Assembly: GCA_938036665.1 (NCBI GenBank)
Contig: CALHWR010000050.1
Coordinates: 1 to 16,628 of the forward strand
Direction of reading: 5' to 3'
Length of the DNA: 16,628 nt
DNA from: an uncultured Collinsella sp.
GTDB taxonomy: Bacteria; Actinomycetota; Coriobacteriia; Coriobacteriales; Coriobacteriaceae
Shown here: positions 1 through 7,435 of the stretch, in pieces
Numbering within the stretch: position 1 is the first letter of the stretch
Layout: each line of letters starts with the position of its first letter
Notes under the pieces: generated by a model
What the model saw: the letters and a program-made list of their open reading frames with translations, nothing else
The model's database searches: none
Told to the model about the DNA's origin: nothing
Position numbers and translations under genes: made by a program

Positions 1-34
1 GAGGTCAGGGGTTCGATCCCCCTCGTCTCCACCA
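1..34 (+). tRNA. 3' end of a tRNA, probably tRNA-Ala (partial)
   Basis: The window opens inside a tRNA. The visible part reads as variable loop AGGTC (2-6), T-stem AGGGG/CCCCT enclosing loop TTCGATC, acceptor strand CGTCTCC, discriminator A and an encoded CCA. The acceptor strand has T at position 70, which fits the G3:U70 pair that identifies alanine tRNAs (5' strand GGGGACG expected outside the window). The anticodon is not visible, so the amino acid is inferred. The main alternative is the tail of tmRNA (ssrA), which is also charged with alanine and ends CUCCACCA. The five-base AGGTC variable loop favours an ordinary tRNA. An intrinsic terminator follows directly. I found no second copy of the 3' end in the window that would mark an integration site. 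Confidence 0.8.
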
Positions 35-44
35 TCGTGAACCC

Positions 45-76
45 AAAAGGCCACCGGATATCCGGTGGCCTTTTTT
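45..76 (+). terminator. Intrinsic terminator of the tRNA gene
   Basis: A GC-rich stem GGCCACCGG (49-57) pairs perfectly with CCGGTGGCC (62-70) around a four-base loop. AAAA precedes it and a run of six T follows (71-76). It sits 10 bases after the CCA end, so it terminates the tRNA transcript. The A-tract on its left means it could also act on the opposite strand. Confidence 0.93.
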
Positions 77-831
77 CATATCCATCAACCCCACAAACCA
101 AAGTGAAGCGTGCACCCGCGCCCATCCTGCAAAAAGTTGCGCAATTACCTTCCCGGTTTTGTACAAAGTTTGTTAGCCATACTTAATAGTTTGAGCAATT
201 CACGCCCTCAGCAATACAACTCAGGCGGTGCTTACCAACCCACACACGCCCATAAACCTGCGGCAATGTGTGCAAGGCGGCACAATATCCCCTATAACCA
301 CGGCAAATAAACAATATGTTGCTCAACACACCCCAAAACGCATGGGCCACCTGCTGTGCTAGGATACCTAACGTTACATGGGTTCAACTGTGCTCACGGC
401 TCCAGCAAGCCGCAATGCACAGGGTCGATCAGCATCCGGCCGTAACGGCGGTGCCAGAAAAACCACGAGCTCCAATAGCGTCGTCATGCGTATCGCTTTG
501 AATGACTTTGTTTTTGTCTGTGTGCAAGCTGTACTTTCGAATCGATATTTCATGACAATTCGCAGCAGTCCTGCAGCTGTTTGCGTGCGTTCCAGTTTTG
601 TACCCGCTTGACTGGGCCGCACGCAGCCAGCTGGAGTCGCGGTCATTTTGCGATACTCTTCCGCATCTCTAGCAGCTGCACTCATACATACCGTTCACGG
701 TGGGGCAGAGCCACGTGCTTGTCTAACTGGGCTCAGGGTTTGAATATGGAGCGCCTTCGCGCACAAGCGCCCTGGCGAAGCCATACCCAAACCCCGTGAG
801 CCACACGTAAGACAGCAAGGGGGTGGTGCTC
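77..831. other. 755-base stretch without a supportable gene; leader region of loaP
   Basis: Short open frames exist on both strands but none has a good ribosome site, protein-like composition or a family resemblance, so I call none. The base composition is mixed, with several T-rich patches (about 150-190 and 500-550). I see no convincing -35/-10 pair. A foldable element lies just before loaP: CTTCGC (755-760) pairs with GCGAAG (775-780), with an alternative inner GCGC/GCGC hairpin (759-770). The promoter for loaP is presumably in this stretch, which may also be an untranslated leader. Confidence 0.4.
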
Positions 832-1377
832 GTGTGGTATGTGATCCAGGTTATTAACGGTCGCGAAGACGTAATGCGCGAGCGCATCGAGCGCGTGGTG
901 CCGGCTGGCGCCATGCAGGAGCTCTTTTACCCCCAATTTCAAACCGAGATTAAGGTACACGGCGAATGGGTCGATACGACCAAGCCACTCTTTCCCGGAT
1001 ATCTCATCTGCGATACGGCAGATCCCCGTACCGTGCAACAGTATCTGCTGCGCATGGACGACTTTGCCCGGGTGTTATCCCAGGATGGTCAGTTTGTGCC
1101 GCTGGCAAAAGAAGAGGTTCAGCTTATTGGCAGCTTTACTCATGCGGGAGACCGCGTGGTGCCCATGAGCGAGGCCCTAAAAGACGGTGATCAGGTCGTA
1201 GTGACGGCAGGTCCGCTGCTGGGCCACGAAGGCCTTATCAAAACTATTAACAGACGCAAGAGCACTGCTTATCTGGAGCTCGACCTGTGCGGCCGACGCG
1301 TAGCTACGCGCGTTGGCCTTGCCGTGCTTTCAGCCGAGCAGCGCGTAATGCGAAACCTTAAAAAGGCGATCGCCTAA
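832..1377 (+). CDS. loaP: LoaP-type NusG paralogue (transcription antiterminator)
   Basis: Encodes 181 residues. LoaP proteins are specialised NusG paralogues that bind RNA polymerase and an RNA hairpin in the leader of long operons, and promote read-through of terminators. The N-terminus MWYVIQV, the LFPGY motif (about residues 53-57) and the C-terminal KOW-like domain (about 118-160, with GDQVVVTAGPLLGHEG) give the NGN-KOW layout and usual length. The frame also opens at GTG 823, but I choose GTG 832: it follows AAGGGGG (817-823) at 8 bases and gives the typical LoaP N-terminus. The gene lies directly upstream of a polysaccharide operon, the known setting for this family in Firmicutes and Actinobacteria. 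Base composition is GC-richer than the downstream operon. Family assignment is strong; the target operon is inferred from position. Confidence 0.88.
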   Translation: MWYVIQVINGREDVMRERIERVVPAGAMQELFYPQFQTEIKVHGEWVDTTKPLFPGYLICDTADPRTVQQYLLRMDDFARVLSQDGQFVPLAKEEVQLIGSFTHAGDRVVPMSEALKDGDQVVVTAGPLLGHEGLIKTINRRKSTAYLELDLCGRRVATRVGLAVLSAEQRVMRNLKKAIA

Positions 1378-1409
1378 CTGCAGGCGACTGTTTATCGGGA
1401 CAGGGAGGA

Positions 1410-1425
1410 TCCCCGGGGGCGGGGA
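1410..1425 (+). promoter_or_regulatory. Short GC hairpin after loaP, candidate LoaP RNA target
   Basis: TCCCC (1410-1414) pairs with GGGGA (1421-1425) around a six-base loop in a very G-rich patch. There is no T-run, so it is not an intrinsic terminator. LoaP is known to recognise a hairpin in the leader of its operon, and this is the most evident stem between loaP and the first transferase. That it is the actual target is a guess from position only. Confidence 0.25.
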
Positions 1426-1444
1426 CGTAGGTTTGAAGGAAATA

Positions 1445-1627
1445 GTGTCAGATAAAACTGAATATTCAGCAGAAGCGCCGGTGGGGGCCGCGCTGGTTGC
1501 CCAGGAAATGAATGAGATTGTCGGCGATATGTTCGTGATTAAGGGGCACTGCTTTGGCTGGCCCCCGTTTAGAAGAGGTTTGATAAATCTTGAGATTAAC
1601 TTTCCGCATGAAGGTTCATTTCAATGA
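1445..1627 (+). CDS. Small hypothetical protein between loaP and the operon
   Basis: A 60-residue frame from GTG 1445, with AAGGA at 1436-1440. A TTG at 1433 is an alternative start that gives 64 residues. The product begins MSDKTEYSAEAPVGAALVAQ and has a mid segment with GHCFGWPPFRRG; it has no signal peptide or membrane segment, and I do not recognise it. It lies after loaP and ends inside the next small frame, which begins at 1608. It could be a real small protein, a leader peptide, or the front half of a gene broken by a frameshift near 1600-1625, since the adjacent frame continues with protein-like sequence. Expression is uncertain. Confidence 0.35.
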   Translation: MSDKTEYSAEAPVGAALVAQEMNEIVGDMFVIKGHCFGWPPFRRGLINLEINFPHEGSFQ

Positions 1628-1733
1628 TTCCATCGCTGCTTTGCCTGAGATTTTAACTATTTGTAATAAATCACATTTCAGAGAACGAGATGTCGAGTCA
1701 ATCGCCCGTTTATGGACTGGAGGAGGTATTTAA
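1608..1733 (+). CDS. Small ORF coupled to the phosphoglycosyl transferase start
   Basis: A 41-residue frame (MKVHFNDSIAALPEILTICN at its start) whose TAA shares one base with the ATG of the next gene (TAATG at 1731-1735). This arrangement is typical of translational coupling. The strong ribosome site of the next gene (GGAGGAGG, 1719-1726) lies inside its last codons. Its own ATG has no clear Shine-Dalgarno; a TTG at 1590, 12 bases after AGAAGAGG, would add six residues. I do not recognise the product. It may be a leader peptide or the back half of a frameshifted gene together with the preceding small frame. Confidence 0.3.
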   Translation: MKVHFNDSIAALPEILTICNKSHFRERDVESIARLWTGGGI

Positions 1734-2554
1734 TGAGTAATTATAGTGGGCTTGGTGCCAGGTGTGGAAATGAAGAGCTTTCATCTCCCCAGGGCAATGG
1801 GGCGACCGTCCGCGTAATAACAGGTGGTAAACGTCACGAAACGTGCGAGCAATACAACTTTGGGGACGCAGCTGATTCGGAAGCACGCCAGTTTCCTGCA
1901 TGCGCCAACACTGGGTGTGCTTGGAAACCCGTTAAAAAAATTTCTATGTATCGTTTTATTAAAAGGTTGTTTGATATCCTCTTCAGCTTGGCGGTGATCA
2001 TTATTGGATTGATTCCAGGGATTATCCTTGGCGTTGTCGTAGCTGTTGATACAAAAGGCACTCCTTTATATGGGCAAACCCGAATCGGAAAGAACGGAAA
2101 ACCTTTTCGTATCTTGAAGTTTAGGACCATGGTTTCGGATAGCGATGACGTGGAAAAATACTTTACTCCCGATCAACTTGAAATATGGAATCGCGAACAC
2201 AAAGTTGATAATGACCCCCGTATTACTAAATTGGGGAAACTTTTACGAAAACTAAGCCTTGACGAATTTCCGCAGTTTATCAATGTGATTCTAGGTGAAA
2301 TCAGTGTCATTGGGCCGAGGGCTATTACGGAGCCAGAGCTGGAGAACTATGGGTCGCAGAAGGATTTGCTTTTGAGTGTTCCACCAGGAATCACTGGTTT
2401 GTGGCAGATTGGCGACCGGAATATGGCTACCTATGAAAACGGAACGCGTCAAGCGATTGAGCTTGACTATGTACGTCGCGCATCATTAGGTGTCGATTGC
2501 GCCATTTTTCTAGGCACTTTTTCAGCTATGTTTATCAAGAGGAGCGGGAAATGA
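1733..2554 (+). CDS. Polyprenyl-phosphate phosphoglycosyl transferase (initiating sugar transferase)
   Basis: Encodes 273 residues of the bacterial sugar transferase family (WcaJ/EpsL type), which moves a sugar-1-phosphate from a nucleotide sugar to undecaprenyl phosphate at the inner face of the membrane and so starts each repeat unit. Visible are one hydrophobic re-entrant/membrane helix (about 80-105), KFRTM (129-133), the catalytic pair in LDEFPQ (D177, E178), ISVIGPR (190-196) and PPGITGLWQ (217-225). It is the short monotopic form without the four-helix N-terminal domain. I choose ATG 1733 because GGAGGAGG sits 6 bases upstream. Oddly, this leaves about 71 polar, cysteine-containing residues before MYRFIKRLFDIL, where the family normally starts (ATG 1946, no good ribosome site). 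Its stop overlaps the next gene by 4 bases. The sugar specificity cannot be read from sequence. Confidence 0.92.
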   Translation: MSNYSGLGARCGNEELSSPQGNGATVRVITGGKRHETCEQYNFGDAADSEARQFPACANTGCAWKPVKKISMYRFIKRLFDILFSLAVIIIGLIPGIILGVVVAVDTKGTPLYGQTRIGKNGKPFRILKFRTMVSDSDDVEKYFTPDQLEIWNREHKVDNDPRITKLGKLLRKLSLDEFPQFINVILGEISVIGPRAITEPELENYGSQKDLLLSVPPGITGLWQIGDRNMATYENGTRQAIELDYVRRASLGVDCAIFLGTFSAMFIKRSGK

Positions 2555-3321
2555 ACAGCTCTCCTCATGTAACTATTGTAATGCCTTTATACAACTGCGA
2601 ATTATATGTCGCTGAAGCGATTGACTCTGTTATTGCGCAGACGTATACCAATTGGGATTTAATCATTGTCGACGATTGTTCAACGGATCGTTCTGCGGAG
2701 ATTGTAAAAGAGTACGAGTGTAAGTTTGAAAATATACGTCTAGTAAGCTGTGCAGCTAATGGTGGAGCGGCAAATGCAAGGAACGTTGGGCTTGACTACG
2801 TTACTGGTCAGTTTCTTGCTTTTTTCGATGCCGATGACGTGTGGCTTCCAACGAAACTTGAACAACAGATCGCCTTTATGAGGAGCCTTCCGTCTTATAT
2901 GTGTTTCACATCTTATGAAACGATTGAAAGCAACGGAGAGCACAGAAACTATGTCCATGTTCCAGTTTGTCTAGGTTATAAAGAATTTTTAAAGAACACA
3001 GTGACGTGTAGCCATACGATCATGTTCAACTTAGACAAAGTGAGGATTGATTGGTTGAAAGTGACTACCGGGGGAAGAGATTACGACTTTCCCGAAGACA
3101 TGGATGCCTGGTGTTCTGTTCTGAAACACGATGTTGTCTCAAACGGGCTAGACGAAGTGCTTGCGAAGAACAGAAAGCATGGGAAGTCGCGTTCTTCTAA
3201 TAAACTGCATGCTGTCCAACGGACTTGGAATCAATACCGGAAAAATGAGGATATGAGCGTTGTTTCTTCGTTGTATTACTTATCTTGGCAGTTGTTCCAC
3301 GCTGTATTAAAGAGGATATAA
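2551..3321 (+). CDS. GT2-family glycosyltransferase
   Basis: Encodes 256 residues with a GT-A fold. The N-terminus HVTIVMPLYNCELYVAEAID, VDDCSTD (40-46) and the metal/nucleotide-binding DADD (93-96, the DxD motif) are classic for family 2 glycosyltransferases that add a sugar from a nucleotide donor to the growing lipid-linked repeat unit at the cytoplasmic face of the membrane. The frame opens further upstream at 2497, but ATG 2551 is the start: it follows AAGAGGAGCGG and overlaps the preceding stop (ATGA), indicating translational coupling. No membrane segment is visible. The donor and acceptor cannot be predicted. The following gene begins 5 bases after its stop. Confidence 0.9.
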   Translation: MNSSPHVTIVMPLYNCELYVAEAIDSVIAQTYTNWDLIIVDDCSTDRSAEIVKEYECKFENIRLVSCAANGGAANARNVGLDYVTGQFLAFFDADDVWLPTKLEQQIAFMRSLPSYMCFTSYETIESNGEHRNYVHVPVCLGYKEFLKNTVTCSHTIMFNLDKVRIDWLKVTTGGRDYDFPEDMDAWCSVLKHDVVSNGLDEVLAKNRKHGKSRSSNKLHAVQRTWNQYRKNEDMSVVSSLYYLSWQLFHAVLKRI

Positions 3322-3326
3322 CTGTC

Positions 3327-4442
3327 ATGAATAAACATATTTTAATGTTTACTGACACTTGGGGCGTCGGAGGAATAGAACAGGTAATATTGGCTTCATC
3401 TCGAACCGTATTACATGCTGGGGCTAGCGTTACTCTATACGCCAATTCTAAATGGAGCAGTCTTGCTGATGAAACTTTAGATTCTATGGGCGTCAAGACT
3501 GTTTATGGCAGCGATAAATATGACCCTTCGCTTTTATCGAGGCATAAGAGAGGGGTCAGTTGCTTTACAAAACTGCTGAAACAGGAAAAGTTTGATGTTG
3601 TCCACGTACACGCAATGAACGGAACAGGCTACATATACGTTAATCTTGCGAAGCGTGCCGGCGTTCCCATCCGAATACTACATTCGCACAATACGAGTTT
3701 CGGTTCGGGGCATAATCTATTAAAAGTTTGGTTTAATTTCTTTGCCAGACATTTGTATCAAGATTGTCCGACGGTGAGAATAGCGTGTTCTAATGATGCC
3801 GGCAGGTACTTATTTGGGAACAAGAATTTTTCAATTTTAAATAATTGTGTTGATGTCGAGAGGTTCCGATTTTCTGAGAACGTGAGAGCTGAAACGCGAA
3901 ATGAATTTAATATTAGCCCCGATAAGAAGGTTGTTGGGGTTATCGGAAGAATCACGGATCAGAAAAACCCAAAAAAAGTCCTGGCTGTGTTTAAAACAAT
4001 GCACGATATTAATGAAAACATTATTTTAATGATGATAGGCGATGGTGACTTATCCGAGGAAGTGTCATCCATAGTTAATGCTTATGGGCTTAACGGCTGC
4101 GTTGTCAGGATACCTGCAACTAATAATCCGGAGCGTTATTATTCTTGTTTTGATCTCTATCTGTTCCCGTCAAAGTTTGAAGGGCTTGGGATTGCTGCAA
4201 TTGAGGCTCAATGCTCTGGCTTGCCAGTTTTGATGTCAGATTCTCTTCCAGAGGAGGTTCGTGCAACTGATCTGGCGGTTCCAATGAGTTTGAACCGAAA
4301 CGATGAAGAGTGGGCTTTGCAGGGATTGAAGATGCTCGATTCTACCAATGACAGGAAGCATTATTCGGAGTGCTCGAGCTTACACGAATTTAGTTTCACT
4401 GTATTTTCTAGGTCGCTAAAATCGTTCTATTGGCAATCCTAA
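3327..4442 (+). CDS. GT4-family glycosyltransferase
   Basis: Encodes 371 residues with the GT-B fold of family 4 retaining glycosyltransferases. The N-terminal domain holds the acceptor-side loop TWGVGGIEQ and VVHVHAMNG. The C-terminal domain has VVGVIGRITDQKNPKKVL (nucleotide-binding domain entry) and the E-x7-E signature in FEGLGIAAIE (E285, E293). It resembles EpsF-type enzymes of exopolysaccharide clusters. ATG 3327 is chosen over the upstream in-frame start at 3285, which lies inside the previous gene; AGAGGA is about 10 bases upstream. It adds one sugar of the repeat unit in the cytoplasm; the sugar is unknown. The next gene follows after 24 bases. Confidence 0.9.
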   Translation: MNKHILMFTDTWGVGGIEQVILASSRTVLHAGASVTLYANSKWSSLADETLDSMGVKTVYGSDKYDPSLLSRHKRGVSCFTKLLKQEKFDVVHVHAMNGTGYIYVNLAKRAGVPIRILHSHNTSFGSGHNLLKVWFNFFARHLYQDCPTVRIACSNDAGRYLFGNKNFSILNNCVDVERFRFSENVRAETRNEFNISPDKKVVGVIGRITDQKNPKKVLAVFKTMHDINENIILMMIGDGDLSEEVSSIVNAYGLNGCVVRIPATNNPERYYSCFDLYLFPSKFEGLGIAAIEAQCSGLPVLMSDSLPEEVRATDLAVPMSLNRNDEEWALQGLKMLDSTNDRKHYSECSSLHEFSFTVFSRSLKSFYWQS

Positions 4443-4466
4443 ATTTTAATCCCTGGAGAGATAAAT

Positions 4467-5636
4467 ATGAGCTTGATAGTCACGCTTCAGCGGGTCTACG
4501 CAGACTATTTTTCTTTAGACATGTCGAAAAATGTTAACTACACAACAAAGCCTGGTTATCAGGATGTTCTTGAAATTGCTAGACGTTATAACGAGCCTAA
4601 AGATGACATTGAGAGGGCCTATTGCCAGTATTTATGTTCTGTTTCGCATCTAGGGATGGGAAAGAGGGCCGTAATAAACATATTGGCTGCCCTGCTAATT
4701 CTTCCGTATTTGATAAAAATGAGGCTTGCAAAGAACCCGAAAAGGGAAATTGCAGACGCGGTGTTTCTCGCCGCGGAACATATATCAGACGGGGTAATTC
4801 CTCGATCGATTATGGAGCAATACCCAAGAATGGTTCATGTTGTTCCCGAATGCGGAATGAAACTGAATGCGGGCTCGTTGAAGCATCTTTGTTCTGTCAT
4901 GAAGAGGACTCCCTTTCATCCATACTTTCATTTGAAAGTGGCAATTAAGCTTGGCTTCCTCGTCCACGCAATGCAGAAGTATGAGCCTAAGGCGATTATC
5001 CATAACACTGAGTCTTCGTTCGCATGTTCGGTACTAACGTCTTATTGTGAATCAACGGGCGTGCCTTATATTGGAGTTATGCACGGAGAATATCTGGTTA
5101 ATCCAAAAGACGCGTTTTTCAGATGCAGTAAATTTTACGTCTGGGATAGCCATTATGAACAAATGCTTAAAGGTATTCGATGCTATGCCAATCAGTTTGT
5201 TATTGAAGCGGCGCCGAACTTAGATGTAAGAATTGTTCCAGTTCCCGAGAACGAAAGAGTTGACTACATCTTCTATCTTCAGAAAGAGTCAGAGGAAGAG
5301 GTGAAGAGACTATCCAACTCATTTTGCTCTTTACGGGACAAGGGGTATAGCGTCTTGCTAAGACCGCATCCTAAGTTCTTCGATAATGAGCTGTATGTCA
5401 ATTATTTTGGTCCCGAGGTGCTGTCTTGTCTTGATACTGATCCCTTGAATCGCTCGCTTTCTAAGACTCGTTGTGCAGTGGGAAGGTTTACAACAGTCCT
5501 ATATCAAGCATATAGGGCTGGTTTAGAAGTGGTCATTGATGACATTACAAACCCGGAACTTATTGACTATCTGCAGCGAGCAAACTATGTAATGCTAAAT
5601 AAACCGCACCGATTATTGTCTGAAATTGTTTACTAA
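4467..5636 (+). CDS. GT-B glycosyltransferase-like protein with HG and HP motifs, possible sialyltransferase
   Basis: Encodes 389 residues. A hydrophobic stretch at about 68-84 could anchor it to the membrane. Later come IGVMHGEY (HG at 206-207), LLRPHPKFF (HP at 301-302) and VGRFTTVLYQAYRAG (338-352). This order of HG, HP and S/T-rich motifs is shared by polysialyltransferase- and CDP-glycerol-transferase-like GT-B enzymes, where the HP histidine contacts the CMP/CDP donor. A CMP-sugar synthetase closes this same operon, so a CMP-nonulosonate transferase is a reasonable but unproven role; glycerol-phosphate transfer is the alternative. The start ATG has GGAGAG 9 bases upstream. The acetyltransferase gene follows after 9 bases. 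Confidence 0.6.
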   Translation: MSLIVTLQRVYADYFSLDMSKNVNYTTKPGYQDVLEIARRYNEPKDDIERAYCQYLCSVSHLGMGKRAVINILAALLILPYLIKMRLAKNPKREIADAVFLAAEHISDGVIPRSIMEQYPRMVHVVPECGMKLNAGSLKHLCSVMKRTPFHPYFHLKVAIKLGFLVHAMQKYEPKAIIHNTESSFACSVLTSYCESTGVPYIGVMHGEYLVNPKDAFFRCSKFYVWDSHYEQMLKGIRCYANQFVIEAAPNLDVRIVPVPENERVDYIFYLQKESEEEVKRLSNSFCSLRDKGYSVLLRPHPKFFDNELYVNYFGPEVLSCLDTDPLNRSLSKTRCAVGRFTTVLYQAYRAGLEVVIDDITNPELIDYLQRANYVMLNKPHRLLSEIVY

Positions 5637-5645
5637 AGGACTTTT

Positions 5646-6164
5646 ATGCATTTTAAGAAGCTACTTCATTTTGTCGCAACAAGTATATTTACAGAATGCG
5701 CGCGAGTGAAGGTTCAAAGCATGGGATCGAATTGTAAGGTGAATTTCCCTTGCAGATTCAGCTCACAAACGACGATAGGAAACGACTGTCATTTCAATGG
5801 CATGACCGTGTATGGGTTTGGAAAAGTACGTTTTGGAGATCATTTCCATTCTGGAAAGAACTGCAAGATTTTGACAAGCAATCATGATTATCGAAGCTAC
5901 GATTCGCTTCCGTATGGTAACGGCTGGGATACGCGCGATGTGACCATCGGCGAAAATGTTTGGTTTGGTATTAATGTCATTGTTTTACCGGGTGTTACGA
6001 TTGGCGAGGGGGCAATTGTGCAAGCGGGCAGTGTTGTAGTGAAGGACATTCCTCCTCTTGCGATTGTTGGAGGACACCCTGCCAAGCAATTTTCTTCTCG
6101 GGATGAATCTAGTTACCTTAAAGCAAAGTGTCAGCGCGACTCGGGCTTGGAGAGACAACTCTGA
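5646..6164 (+). CDS. Hexapeptide-repeat O-acetyltransferase
   Basis: Encodes 172 residues. The sequence forms a left-handed beta helix with repeats such as [20 protein letters not shown] and [17 protein letters not shown], and it ends with the family signature VGGHPAK (141-147). SNHDY provides the likely catalytic histidine (H80). This is the usual acetyl-CoA-dependent acetyltransferase found in capsule and O-antigen clusters, which decorates a sugar of the repeat unit. AAAGGA lies 5 bases before the ATG, and the stop overlaps the next start by one base (TGATG). The first 25 residues precede the beta helix and lack the N-terminal Mac domain of maltose-type enzymes. Which sugar is acetylated is unknown. 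Confidence 0.88.
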   Translation: MHFKKLLHFVATSIFTECARVKVQSMGSNCKVNFPCRFSSQTTIGNDCHFNGMTVYGFGKVRFGDHFHSGKNCKILTSNHDYRSYDSLPYGNGWDTRDVTIGENVWFGINVIVLPGVTIGEGAIVQAGSVVVKDIPPLAIVGGHPAKQFSSRDESSYLKAKCQRDSGLERQL

Positions 6165-7435
6165 TGAGGGTAATGATTGCAACGCCTGATCTGTATTGTG
6201 ACAGATACCCAGAATATACTGTGAACCGAACTGGGTTTGGTCTCATGGTCTATGACATCTTGGATAGTATGTCTAAATATGCCGACACGACTGTGCTGTC
6301 TAATAAGATTACTCCTGGCCATTCCGAGTGTGGAATTGCTCGGCATAGTTATTTTGATGTGTTGAGTGGTCTCAGGTTTCAATATCTTGCAGAGGGTGTC
6401 AGGGATTTTCTTAAATACAAAAACTCTCTTAGGAATAGATGCAAGTATCTTTTCTACAAGCTGAATAAAGGTTACATAGAAAAGGCTATTTCTGAGTTCA
6501 AGCCAGATATCGTTCATATTCACAGTATTGCATTTTCAAGCATTCCTTATATTGAGATATGCGAAAAGATGGACATTCCGTTCGTGACTACCCTTCATGG
6601 TTTGGTTGGGATCAGCGATTCTACCCTTGCGACTCCAGAAGATCGCGCGCTGGAAAAGGAATTCCTTAAGACATTAAAAGAGAAGAATCGTTTTGTTACG
6701 GTTGTCAGCTCAGGGATAAAAAGAACGATTCTTGAGCATTATTCAGGTGATGTTGAGGAACGTGTTGCTGTAGTGTGCAATGGGACTCGGTTGCCGGATG
6801 TTGCGTTAGATGTTTGTAGCGACACCGAGAACGTATTGCTACGTGAAGAGCTCGATTCTCTCCAAGTCCACCCAAGATTTATTGTTGTTGGAAATATATG
6901 CGAAAGAAAGAATCAGAAACAAGTAGTTGAGGCAGCTGAAATACTACGTTCACGAGCAAACTTCATTTTTTCGATTATGTTTTGCGGTCGCGATACGCTT
7001 GACGGCCGGCTTCAGAGCATGATTAACGAGCGTTCCCTTGCTGACATTGTGAAATGCGCTGGGGTATTGGATAGAACGGATCTTGACGCTGTTTACCAAT
7101 GGGCAGATTTCAATATTGTTGCGAGTCTAGACGAAGGATTTGGACTTTCAATGGTGGAGTCTATGGCAAGAGGCTTGCCAACTGTTGCCTTTGATGATCT
7201 TGATGCGGTTCAGGATTTGTATTCGCCTGATTCCATGTATTTGGTTAAAGAAAGAACGGCGGACAGTCTCGCCGCCGCGCTCCTTGAGGCTGTTAATAGG
7301 CGCTGGGACCGTGATGCAATTAAGTTGCGCGCTAAGCAATATTCACTTGAGGTGATGTCTGAGCGGTATCTTGATGAATATGCAGCCGTGCTGGACCAAT
7401 ACCAAAAAATTAAAGATGGGAATAGCGGGCGATGA
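6164..7435 (+). CDS. GT4-family glycosyltransferase (second)
   Basis: Encodes 423 residues with a GT-B fold. The N-terminal domain includes DIVHIHSIAFSSIPYIEIC and FVTTLHGLVG. The C-terminal domain starts at FIVVGNICERKNQKQVVEAA and carries the E-x7-E pair in LDEGFGLSMVESM (E324, E332), followed by ARGLPTVAFD. These are the marks of family 4 glycosyltransferases. The frame opens at 6128, inside the acetyltransferase gene, but ATG 6164 is preferred: GGAGAG sits 9 bases before it and it shares one base with the upstream stop. A further ATG at 6173 has no spacing for a ribosome site. It adds another sugar to the lipid-linked unit. The stop overlaps the polymerase start by 4 bases. Confidence 0.9.
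   Translation: MRVMIATPDLYCDRYPEYTVNRTGFGLMVYDILDSMSKYADTTVLSNKITPGHSECGIARHSYFDVLSGLRFQYLAEGVRDFLKYKNSLRNRCKYLFYKLNKGYIEKAISEFKPDIVHIHSIAFSSIPYIEICEKMDIPFVTTLHGLVGISDSTLATPEDRALEKEFLKTLKEKNRFVTVVSSGIKRTILEHYSGDVEERVAVVCNGTRLPDVALDVCSDTENVLLREELDSLQVHPRFIVVGNICERKNQKQVVEAAEILRSRANFIFSIMFCGRDTLDGRLQSMINERSLADIVKCAGVLDRTDLDAVYQWADFNIVASLDEGFGLSMVESMARGLPTVAFDDLDAVQDLYSPDSMYLVKERTADSLAAALLEAVNRRWDRDAIKLRAKQYSLEVMSERYLDEYAAVLDQYQKIKDGNSGR

Noticed and set aside
1..34. tRNA 3' end as an integration site for the downstream accessory region
   Set aside because: No integrase gene and no second copy of the tRNA 3' sequence seen anywhere in the window.
374..685. 103-codon open frame on the minus strand and several + frames between 77 and 820
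   Set aside because: No ribosome site, low-complexity or unusual composition, mutually overlapping; they look like chance frames.
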